6,545 bases of DNA from Elusimicrobia bacterium RIFCSPLOWO2_01_FULL_64_13 (GTDB taxonomy: Bacteria > Elusimicrobiota > Elusimicrobia > 2-02-FULL-39-32). The position numbers and the translations under genes were made by a program. The notes below the pieces were generated by a model that did no database searches, had not been told where the DNA came from, and saw nothing but the letters and a program-made list of their open reading frames with translations. This document shows, one piece after another, positions 1-5,375 of this stretch. The DNA lies in assembly GCA_001800095.1 (NCBI GenBank), contig MGUT01000010.1:36635-43179 (forward strand), written 5' to 3'. The first letter of the stretch is position 1. Each line of letters opens with the position of its first letter.

Positions 1-567
1 CCGCACCACCCCGGCGATGGTGGCGTTCAGCTGCTGCCGGTCCGTGTTCTCGAGGAGACTCGACATGGTCACCTTCCGCCAATCACCGGAACCCCCCTGG
101 GCGTGGTAGGCCACGTGCACGTAGATGCGCTTCATGCCCACGTCCGGATCGGCCCAGTCCACGTGGAGGAAGTCTCCGGAAGCGTTCTCGTAGACCTTTT
201 CGACGTAGGTCATCTTCTCGTATTCGATGCCGCCCGTGATCACGGTCTCGCGCGCGTAGTAGCCCGTGTCGTACTCCAGGGCCGGGTCATACTGGTCGTC
301 CAGTGCCGTTGCCGTCGTGACGTGGAGCTTGTAATAAGCGGTGTTCTTGTAGACCTCGAGCTGTTCCTGGGCGATGATGGTGGCGATGGAACGCGCCTTC
401 GCCATGAGGATGGCCCGCATGATGTAGGGAAAGGCCGACATGGTCCCGACGAGGGCCACGGTCATGACGAAGAGAGTGATGGACACGTCGATGAGGGTGA
501 AACCCGCCTGGGAACGCGGCGGGAAAATCCCGATTTTCCCGCCGGAAAGACATGTTGAACCCTTCAT
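1..567 (-). CDS. Prepilin-type protein (type IV pilus / type II secretion pseudopilin-like), C-terminus cut by window edge
   Basis: This reading frame is open from ATG at 567 to the left window edge, giving 189 residues with no stop, so the gene is partial. The N-terminus is a prepilin signal: a 22-residue leader with Lys and Arg residues ending in SQAG, then FTLIDVSITLFVMTVALVG. Prepilin peptidase would be expected to cut after Gly22 and methylate Phe+1. The conserved Glu at +5 is Asp here, a conservative change more typical of minor pilins. The hydrophobic helix spans roughly residues 23-45, followed by a Tyr-rich globular part. Family logic suggests an inner-membrane pseudopilin or minor pilin incorporated into a pilus or secretion pseudopilus. 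It is divergent from the prepilin at 617. No other ATG, GTG or TTG lies between 567 and the cleavage site, so the start is well fixed. There is no properly spaced Shine-Dalgarno (AAGGG is only 2 nt from ATG). The exact subfamily is not recognised. Confidence 0.85.
   Translation of the reverse strand, partial: MKGSTCLSGGKIGIFPPRSQAGFTLIDVSITLFVMTVALVGTMSAFPYIMRAILMAKARSIATIIAQEQLEVYKNTAYYKLHVTTATALDDQYDPALEYDTGYYARETVITGGIEYEKMTYVEKVYENASGDFLHVDWADPDVGMKRIYVHVAYHAQGGSGDWRKVTMSSLLENTDRQQLNATIAGVVR
517..544. repeat. Perfect inverted repeat, 13-bp arms with 2-bp centre
   Basis: Arms CGGCGGGAAAATC (517-529) and GATTTTCCCGCCG (532-544) are exact reverse complements around a central CC. The element lies wholly inside the leader-peptide codons of the leftward prepilin, encoding about GGKIGIFPP (residues 9-17), upstream of the cleavage site. 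Its centre is about 60 bp upstream of the start predicted for the rightward promoter, a distance where class I activators often bind. It could be an operator, an RNA hairpin in the leftward transcript, or a small palindromic mobile repeat tolerated because leader residues are discarded. The repeat is seen directly; its role is not known. Confidence 0.85.
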
Positions 568-583
568 AGCCCTTAAGTATAAT
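555..583 (+). promoter_or_regulatory. Sigma70-like promoter for the rightward prepilin gene
   Basis: TTGAAC (555-560) is followed by a 17-bp spacer and a consensus TATAAT (578-583). Transcription would start near 590, leaving about 27 nt before the ATG at 617. The -10 overlaps the -10 of the opposite promoter (576-581), and the -35 lies inside the start region of the leftward gene. This is a consensus match read by eye. Confidence 0.65.
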
Positions 584-604
584 AGACGAACCTTGGTTTT
601 TCAA
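576..604 (-). promoter_or_regulatory. Sigma70-like promoter for the leftward prepilin gene
   Basis: On the minus strand TTGAAA (604-599) is followed by a 17-bp spacer and TATACT (581-576). The expected start falls at about 569-567, at or within two bases of the ATG at 567, implying a leaderless or nearly leaderless mRNA. It shares four base pairs (578-581) with the -10 of the rightward promoter, so the two should not be occupied at once. Confidence 0.6.
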
Positions 605-616
605 TACGTCTTCCGC

Positions 617-1087
617 ATGGAGAGCAAGCGTAGATGCTCATCTCGTCTCCTCCCCCTTGATGGGGGAAGGAGCTCCGAGACCCTGCGACCGAAGGGAGTC
701 ACGCTCGTGGAGATGATGGTGGTGGTCGCCATCATGGGGATCATGGCGGCCATGGTGGTGCCGAAGATGGCGGACCAGATGCGCCGCTCCGCCGAGGGTT
801 CCACCAAGGGGTCCCTGGCCACCCTGCGTTCCGCCCTGCTCATTTACTTCGCCGACAACATCGGCGAGGACCCCTCCGACCTTTCCGCCATCGTCCCGAA
901 ATACATCAGCGGACTTCCCACCGCCAAGATCGGCGAGTACCATTCCAATTCCGCCGACGTGGTGAACGCCGCCGCCTTCGGGGCCAACCCTGATGTCGGC
1001 GGGTGGTACTATGTCACCCCGTCCGGGACCGTCTTCGTGAACTGCCTGCACACGGACACCAAGGACGCCGTCGTCAGCACCTGGTAG
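617..1087 (+). CDS. Prepilin-type protein with GspG/PilE-like N-terminus
   Basis: The gene encodes 156 residues: a 27-residue leader ending RPKG, then VTLVEMMVVVAIMGIMAAMVVPK, the class III prepilin signature with Glu at +5 and Val rather than Phe at +1. Cleavage after Gly27 would leave 129 residues. The C-terminal part carries GGWYY, then GTVFVNC and HTDTK, a pattern seen in some pseudopilins and pilins of deep-branching bacteria. The likely role is a pilin or pseudopilin subunit anchored in the inner membrane before assembly. ATG 617 was chosen because it follows the promoter at 555-583. The frame stays open upstream to 440, but that part would run through the promoter and the opposite gene. 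There is no Shine-Dalgarno before 617. A GGAAGGAG tract at 666-673 has no standard start codon after it, only CTG at 683. It is divergent from the other prepilin, with 49 nt between starts, and 16 nt upstream of the channel gene. Confidence 0.85.
   Translation: MESKRRCSSRLLPLDGGRSSETLRPKGVTLVEMMVVVAIMGIMAAMVVPKMADQMRRSAEGSTKGSLATLRSALLIYFADNIGEDPSDLSAIVPKYISGLPTAKIGEYHSNSADVVNAAAFGANPDVGGWYYVTPSGTVFVNCLHTDTKDAVVSTW
651..667. repeat. Short hairpin (6-bp stem, 5-nt loop) in the prepilin leader codons
   Basis: TCCCCC (651-656), loop TTGAT, GGGGGA (662-667) forms a GC-rich stem inside the leader region of the rightward prepilin (around residues 12-17, LPLDGG). From memory it resembles the core of CTCCCCCTTGATGGGGGA-like repeats scattered in many bacterial genomes; that cannot be confirmed here. 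It lies next to a GGAAGGAG purine tract. It may be a repeat insertion into discarded leader codons or a translational control hairpin. Confidence 0.55.
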
Positions 1088-1096
1088 GCCGGGCCA

Positions 1097-1105
1097 TGCT
1101 ATAAT
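1097..1105 (+). promoter_or_regulatory. Possible extended -10 promoter for the channel gene
   Basis: TGCTATAAT is a full extended -10 element (TGn plus consensus TATAAT). No convincing -35 lies 16-18 bp upstream. Transcription would begin near 1112-1113, exactly at the second ATG of the channel gene, which would make that mRNA leaderless. A chance match is possible, but such a motif is unlikely in this GC-rich sequence. Confidence 0.45.
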
Positions 1106-2174
1106 GATCCATATGCAGGATTGGCTCGACTTCTCATTGTTCCAGCATCCGGTCCGGGAATACCTGTCGGCCCTGGCGGTCCTTCTTGGTTACCTGGCGC
1201 TTTTTATCGCGCTCAAGCGCCTCGGCTGCGTCTATCTGAACCGTCTGGCCCGCAAGACCGATAACGATTTCGACGACTTCCTGGTCAAGTTGATATCGGA
1301 CGTCCGTCCCGCCATCTTCCTCATCCTCTCCATGTACCTGGTCTCCCTTCACATGGAGCTCGCGGCGTTGACGGAGTCCATCCTTCGCAGGATCACGATA
1401 CTGGCCGCCGGCATCCAGGGGATCCTCCTCCTCCAGCACGCGGCAGAATACGGCGTGGAGAAGGCCTGCCTGAAGGGGCGGACCGGCGACCCTGCCGCCG
1501 TGACGTTGAGCCGGAACATCAAGAACATCCTCAAATGGGCGCTCTGGGGACTGGGAGGGCTCTTCGTCCTGGACAACCTGGGAGTCAACGTCTCCGCCCT
1601 TGTGGCTGGTCTGGGCGTGGGGGGGATCGCGGTGGCCATCGCCTCCCAGGCCGTTCTGGGCGACGCCTTGAGCGCTTTTTCCATTTTCATCGATAAGCCT
1701 TTCGCCGTAGGGGACTTCATCACCGTGGAGGGCCTGATGGGGACGGTGGAACATGTGGGCCTCAAGACCACGCGCCTCCGCAGCCTTGGCGGAGAACAGA
1801 TCGTCTTTTCAAACTCCGACCTGACGAAAAGCCGGATCCGGAATTATAAGCGAATGGAGGTCCGGCGCATCGCGTTCAAGATAGGGGTGGTCTACCAGAC
1901 CCACGCGGCCAAAGTCAGGAAGATCCCCGGCATGGTGCGGAGCATCTGCTCCGGCATCGAAGGGATCAAGCTCGACCGCGTCCACTTCTTCAGCTACGGG
2001 AATTTCTCCCTGGATTACGAGATCGTCTATTACGTCCTCTCGCCGGATTACAACGTGTACATGGATAAACAGCAGGAGATCAATTTCGCCCTGAAGGACG
2101 CGTTCGAAAAGGAAGGCATCGAGTTCGCCTACCCCACCCAGACCGTCTTCGTGGAAAAAGGCGGAGCTTCCTAA
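1104..2174 (+). CDS. MscS-family small-conductance mechanosensitive ion channel
   Basis: The product is a membrane channel that opens under membrane tension to release solutes during hypo-osmotic shock, placed in the inner membrane. The 356 residues contain hydrophobic segments at about 22-40, 68-85, 97-112 and 142-160. The MscS pore helix follows at about 161-192, rich in Gly and Ala (VSALVAGLGVGGIAVAIASQ) and ending AVLGDALSAFSIF. The beta domain follows at about 198-245 (KPFAVGDFITVEGLMGTVE, then TTRLRSLGGEQIVFSNSDL), then the alpha/beta C-terminal vestibule domain. Extra N-terminal helices and the length place it with mid-size MscS homologues rather than the E. coli MscS core of about 286 residues. 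ATG 1104 is the outermost start, but ATG 1113 (353 residues) is equally likely because the TATAAT at 1100-1105 covers 1104. Neither has a Shine-Dalgarno. The stop overlaps the stop of hypE on the other strand. Confidence 0.93.
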   Translation: MIHMQDWLDFSLFQHPVREYLSALAVLLGYLALFIALKRLGCVYLNRLARKTDNDFDDFLVKLISDVRPAIFLILSMYLVSLHMELAALTESILRRITILAAGIQGILLLQHAAEYGVEKACLKGRTGDPAAVTLSRNIKNILKWALWGLGGLFVLDNLGVNVSALVAGLGVGGIAVAIASQAVLGDALSAFSIFIDKPFAVGDFITVEGLMGTVEHVGLKTTRLRSLGGEQIVFSNSDLTKSRIRNYKRMEVRRIAFKIGVVYQTHAAKVRKIPGMVRSICSGIEGIKLDRVHFFSYGNFSLDYEIVYYVLSPDYNVYMDKQQEINFALKDAFEKEGIEFAYPTQTVFVEKGGAS

Positions 2175-3229
2175 CAGATCCTCGGGAGCTGTTCCCCCGA
2201 GAGCATGTCCGCCACCCGGCTGGTCCCCATGCCGTTCCTCACCGTGACCCTGGGACCTCCTTCCCCCGCCGTCCCGATCACGGCGCTCCCAGCCCCGGCG
2301 GATTCCGCCTGAAGCACCAGGAGAGCCCGCTCCGCCTCCTCCGCCGGCACGACGGCGATGAAGCGGCCCTCGTTGGCCACGTAAAGGGGGTCCAGCCCCA
2401 ATATCTCGCAGGCCCCGCGCACCCCGTCCGAGACCGGGATGGCGCTTTCCTCCAGCCGGAACTCGAGGCCCGAACCCCCGGCGATCTCGCAAAGGGCCGT
2501 GGCCAGCCCGCCGCGGGTCAGGTCGCGCAGGCACCGGACCCGGATCCCGGAACGGATGAGGGCCGACACCGCGTCCGCGAGCGGGGCGCAGTCGCTCTCG
2601 ATGGGAGGGTCGAATTTCAAGCCCTCCCTCATGGCCATGACGGCGATGCCGTGGCGGCCGATGTCGCCGTTCAGGATGACCGCGTCCCCCGGCCGGACGC
2701 TCCCCGGGGAAATCTCCAGATCGTGCTCAATGATCCCGATCCCCGCCGTATTGATGTAGAGCCCGTCTCCCCTGCCCTTCTCCACCACCTTGGTGTCGCC
2801 CGTGACGACCCCGACCTTCGCCGCCCGCGCGGCGCGGGCCATGGATTGCGCCGCCAATTCCAGGACGTCGAGCGGGAACCCTTCCTCCAGGATGAAACCC
2901 GCGCTCAAATGGAGCGGCCGCGCCCCGCACATGGCCAGGTCGTTCACCGTCCCGTTGACGGCCAGGGAGCCGATGTCCCCGCCGGGGAAAAACAGGGGCT
3001 TGACCACGTAGGAATCCGTCGAAAAAGCGATCCTGACTCCCGCCGCGTCCACGATCGCTCCGTCGAGCCCGGCGCGGAGGTGGGGATTGTCGAACGCCGG
3101 GATGAATATTTTCTCGATGAGCCGGTGCATGGCCCGCCCGCCCCCGCCGTGGGCGGCCTGGATTTCCCCGCGCCAGGCGGCGCTGTCGGGGACGGGGCAT
3201 TGGGGGGAGAAACCGCCGTCCTTTTTCAT
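2171..3229 (-). CDS. hypE: HypE, carbamoyl-dehydratase of NiFe-hydrogenase maturation
   Basis: HypE receives a carbamoyl group from HypF on its C-terminal Cys and dehydrates it with ATP to a thiocyanate, donating CN for the Fe(CN)2CO centre of NiFe hydrogenases via HypC-HypD. The 352-residue sequence ends in the diagnostic PRIC, so the essential Cys352 is present. Other family blocks are AHGGGGRAM (26-34), FSTDSYVVKPLFFPGGDIG (69-87), NGTVNDLAMCGA (92-103), VVTGDTKVVE (141-150), DLTRGGLATAL (236-246) and ANEGRF (285-290). The first blocks form the PurM-like ATP-binding half. The N-terminal extension of about 20 residues before AHGGGG matches longer family members as I recall them. The ATG overlaps the hypD stop as ATGA, with GGAGG 10 nt upstream, indicating translational coupling. 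Its stop (TAG, 2173-2171) overlaps the TAA of the converging channel gene, with no terminator hairpin between. Confidence 0.97.
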   Translation of the reverse strand: MKKDGGFSPQCPVPDSAAWRGEIQAAHGGGGRAMHRLIEKIFIPAFDNPHLRAGLDGAIVDAAGVRIAFSTDSYVVKPLFFPGGDIGSLAVNGTVNDLAMCGARPLHLSAGFILEEGFPLDVLELAAQSMARAARAAKVGVVTGDTKVVEKGRGDGLYINTAGIGIIEHDLEISPGSVRPGDAVILNGDIGRHGIAVMAMREGLKFDPPIESDCAPLADAVSALIRSGIRVRCLRDLTRGGLATALCEIAGGSGLEFRLEESAIPVSDGVRGACEILGLDPLYVANEGRFIAVVPAEEAERALLVLQAESAGAGSAVIGTAGEGGPRVTVRNGMGTSRVADMLSGEQLPRIC

Positions 3230-4335
3230 CGGGCCGGGACCTCCGCGGCGGCGCGGCGGCGGTAGCGGTGATAAGCGGCGCAGGCCCCCTCGGATGACAC
3301 CATGGGGGCACCCAGGGGATGGTCAGGATCGCAGAGAGTCCCGAAAGCCGGGCAATCCGAGGGTTTCAGGACGCCGCGCAGGACCTCTCCGCTCCGGCAT
3401 TCCGACGACTCTTCTGCGGCCAGGCCGGCCACTCCGAACTTCGCCTCGGCGTCCCAGGGAGAGAACTCCGGCCGGAGGGCGAGCCCGCTGTGGGCGATCT
3501 CGCCGATGCCCCGCCACTTCATGGGGACCACCCGGAAGACCTCCTCGAGGAGCGAGCGCGCCTTCTGGTTGCCTCCCCTGGAAACGGAGCGCGCGTATTG
3601 GTTCTCGACCTCGTGGCGCCCCGATTCCAATTGTTTGACGCAGAGGTAGATGCCTTCGAGGATGTCGAGGGGCTCGAACCCCGTGACCACGATGGGCACC
3701 CGGTAGCGTTCCGCGATGGGTTCGTATTCCCCGGTCCCCATGATGGTGCAGACGTGGCCCGCGGCCAGGAACCCCTGCACCCGGTTGTCCTCCGCCGACA
3801 GGATGGAGCGGATCGCCGGAGGCACGAGGACCTGGGAGACCAGGAGGGAGAAATTCATCCGCCCGCGGCGGCGCGCCTCATGGGCCGCCGTGGCGTTGGC
3901 GGGCGCCGTGGTCTCGAAGCCTATGGCGAAGAAGACCACTTCCCTCCCGGGATTGGACCGCGCGGTCTCGAGAGCGTCCATGGGGGAATAGACGACGCGG
4001 ACGTCGGCCCCGGCGGCCTTGGCGTCGAACAGGCTGCGGGAGGACCCCGGCACCCGCAGCATGTCCCCGAACGAGCAGAAGATGACGCCGGGGACGGAGG
4101 ACACGGCGATCGCCTTGTCGATCATCTCCACGGGAGTCACGCAGACCGGGCAGCCGGGACCATGGACCAGCTCGATCCCGGGCGGCAGCAGCTCTTCCAG
4201 GGAGAACTTGAGGATGGTGTGGGTCTGGCCGCCGCACATCTCCATGATCGCCCAGGGGTTCCGGACCGTCTCCCGGATGGCGCGGGCGAGGCCGGCCGCG
4301 GCCCCGGCGTCGCGGTATTCGTCGATGAATCTCAC
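3226..4335 (-). CDS. hypD: HypD, iron-sulfur scaffold for Fe(CN)2CO assembly
   Basis: HypD works in complex with HypC as the platform where CN and CO ligands are attached to iron for NiFe hydrogenases. From GTG 4335 the protein has 369 residues, close to the usual 360-375, and begins MRFIDEYRD like known HypDs. Key residues are present: CGGQTHTILKF (34-44, Cys34), GPGCPVC (59-65, Cys62 and Cys65), FCSFGDMLRVPG (86-97), YSPMDALE (116-123), FFAIGFETTAP (135-145), GFEPLDILEG (219-228) and VENQYARSV (243-251). The C-terminal Cys set at 313, 328, 335 and 352 would hold the 4Fe-4S cluster. The frame continues upstream to 4479, but those codons overlap the previous gene and give unrelated Arg-rich residues. 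GTG is preceded by AGGGGG at 7 nt. It lies 11 nt after the flavoprotein gene. HypC, often encoded just upstream, is absent. Confidence 0.97.
   Translation of the reverse strand: MRFIDEYRDAGAAAGLARAIRETVRNPWAIMEMCGGQTHTILKFSLEELLPPGIELVHGPGCPVCVTPVEMIDKAIAVSSVPGVIFCSFGDMLRVPGSSRSLFDAKAAGADVRVVYSPMDALETARSNPGREVVFFAIGFETTAPANATAAHEARRRGRMNFSLLVSQVLVPPAIRSILSAEDNRVQGFLAAGHVCTIMGTGEYEPIAERYRVPIVVTGFEPLDILEGIYLCVKQLESGRHEVENQYARSVSRGGNQKARSLLEEVFRVVPMKWRGIGEIAHSGLALRPEFSPWDAEAKFGVAGLAAEESSECRSGEVLRGVLKPSDCPAFGTLCDPDHPLGAPMVSSEGACAAYHRYRRRAAAEVPAR
3240..3244 (-). promoter_or_regulatory. Shine-Dalgarno of hypE
   Basis: GGAGG lies in the last codons of hypD, 10 nt before the hypE ATG. Together with the 4-nt overlap (TGA of hypD inside ATGA) it supports the chosen hypE start. 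Confidence 0.65.
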
Positions 4336-4342
4336 GCGCCGG

Positions 4343-4348
4343 CCCCCT
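4343..4348 (-). promoter_or_regulatory. Shine-Dalgarno that decides the GTG start of hypD
   Basis: AGGGGG lies 7 nt before GTG 4335 and overlaps the TAG stop (4349-4347) of the flavoprotein gene. It supports the GTG start over the longer frame beginning at 4479, and suggests coupled translation. Confidence 0.75.
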
Positions 4349-5345
4349 ATTTCATCCGGTACATGGTCATGGCCCGCATGTACTGGGCGCGCTCGAAGGC
4401 GCTGGGATCGGGGCAGCTCTTCTGGCTCATGCTGCCCCGCATCTGGCTCACGGATTCGTACTCGTGCTTCTCCATCCATTCCTTCATGTCCCGCTCCACC
4501 TGCGATAGGTGCGCGATCCCGCGCTGGAGGAGGACCGAACAGAGCATGGCGACGCTCGCCCCGGCCATGAGGACCTTGAGGACGTCGTGCGCCCCGTGGA
4601 TGCCCCCGCTGGCGGCGATGTCGGCGCGGACCTTCCCGTGGAGGATGGCCACCCAGCGCAGGGGGAGCCGCAGGGACTGGGGAGTGCTGAAGAGGATGTG
4701 GTGCGGATCCACCTCCAGCCGCTCCAGATCGATGTCCGGCTGGTAGAACCGGTTGAAGAGCACGAGCCCGCCGGCCCCGTTCTCGTCGAGGCGGCGCGCC
4801 ATGAAGGCGAAGTTCGAGAAGAACGGGCTCAACTTCACGGAGATCGGGATCCCGATCTCCGAGCGGACGGCTTTAAGGATGTCCAGGTAGGCCTCCTCCA
4901 CCTGGGCGGAGGGAAGGAACGGGTCCGTGGGGATGGCGTAGATATTGAGCTCGAGAGCGTCCGCTCCGGCCTGCTGGATCTTTTTCGCGTAATCGGTCCA
5001 GCTGCCCACGGAGGTGCCGTTCAGGCTCGCGATCACCGGTATCCCCACCGCTTCCTTGGCCCGGCGCACGTGGCGGAGGTACTCCTCGGGACCGACGTGG
5101 AAGGAGTCCGGCTCGGGGAAAAAGCTCAAGGCCTCGGCGAAGCTGTCGGTGTTCATGAGCAGGTGATGGTGCAGTTCGTGGCGCTCGCTCCGCACCTGCT
5201 CCTCGAACAGCGAGTGCAGGACGACCGCGGAGGCCCCGGCGTCCTCCATGCGCTTGATGTTGTCCACGTCCTCCGACAACGGGGACGCGGACGGAACGAG
5301 CGGGGACTTCAGCTTCAATCCCAGGTAATGCGTGCTCAAATCCAT
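4347..5345 (-). CDS. Dihydroorotate dehydrogenase-like flavoprotein (nifJ-associated family)
   Basis: The 332-residue protein is a predicted FMN-binding TIM barrel of the dihydroorotate dehydrogenase superfamily. It begins MDLSTHYLGLKLKSPLVPSA, a typical DHODH first strand. Barrel blocks follow: IPVIASLNGTSVG (102-114), GADALELNIYAIPTDP (127-142), ISVKLSPFFS (168-177), GLVLFNRFYQPDID (193-206), and the FMN-phosphate region ASGGIHGAHDVLKVLMAGA (245-263). The tail HEYESVSQMRGSMSQ (294-308) then CPDPSAFERAQY (311-322) is characteristic of the DHODH-like family that I recall beside nifJ in cyanobacteria and other bacteria. The catalytic loop that reads N.SCPN or N.SSPN in true DHODHs reads NIYAIP here, so the usual Cys/Ser base is missing and pyrimidine synthesis is doubtful. 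Its substrate is unknown. The ATG has GGGAGGG at 6 nt. It lies 30 nt after nifJ and 11 nt before hypD, so probably one operon. Confidence 0.92.
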   Translation of the reverse strand: MDLSTHYLGLKLKSPLVPSASPLSEDVDNIKRMEDAGASAVVLHSLFEEQVRSERHELHHHLLMNTDSFAEALSFFPEPDSFHVGPEEYLRHVRRAKEAVGIPVIASLNGTSVGSWTDYAKKIQQAGADALELNIYAIPTDPFLPSAQVEEAYLDILKAVRSEIGIPISVKLSPFFSNFAFMARRLDENGAGGLVLFNRFYQPDIDLERLEVDPHHILFSTPQSLRLPLRWVAILHGKVRADIAASGGIHGAHDVLKVLMAGASVAMLCSVLLQRGIAHLSQVERDMKEWMEKHEYESVSQMRGSMSQKSCPDPSAFERAQYMRAMTMYRMK

Positions 5346-5351
5346 GTCAGG

Positions 5352-5358
5352 CCCTCCC
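5352..5358 (-). promoter_or_regulatory. Shine-Dalgarno of the DHODH-like gene
   Basis: GGGAGGG lies 6 nt before ATG 5345, in the 30-nt gap after the nifJ stop. It is a near-ideal match and fixes the start. Confidence 0.75.
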
Positions 5359-5375
5359 GCCGGGGAAGGATGCGC

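Noticed and set aside
103..558. Plus-strand open frame of 151 codons opposite the leftward prepilin
   Set aside because: The translation is rich in Val, His, Asp and Gly with no domain. The opposite strand gives a clear prepilin in its own frame.
440..616. N-terminal extension of the rightward prepilin to 440
   Set aside because: It would read through the promoter and the opposite gene and put 86 residues before the cleavage site.
1087..1096. GGCC/GGCC inverted repeat after the rightward prepilin as a terminator
   Set aside because: It has only 4-bp arms with a 1-nt centre and no T-run, so it is too weak to call.
4336..4479. Longer hypD beginning at 4479
   Set aside because: The added residues are Arg-rich, lie in another frame of the preceding gene and match no HypD. 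GTG 4335 has a good Shine-Dalgarno and gives the family N-terminus.
3319..4746. Plus-strand open frame of 475 codons
   Set aside because: It lies antisense to hypD and the flavoprotein gene, whose family motifs are unmistakable. Long antisense frames are expected at this GC content.
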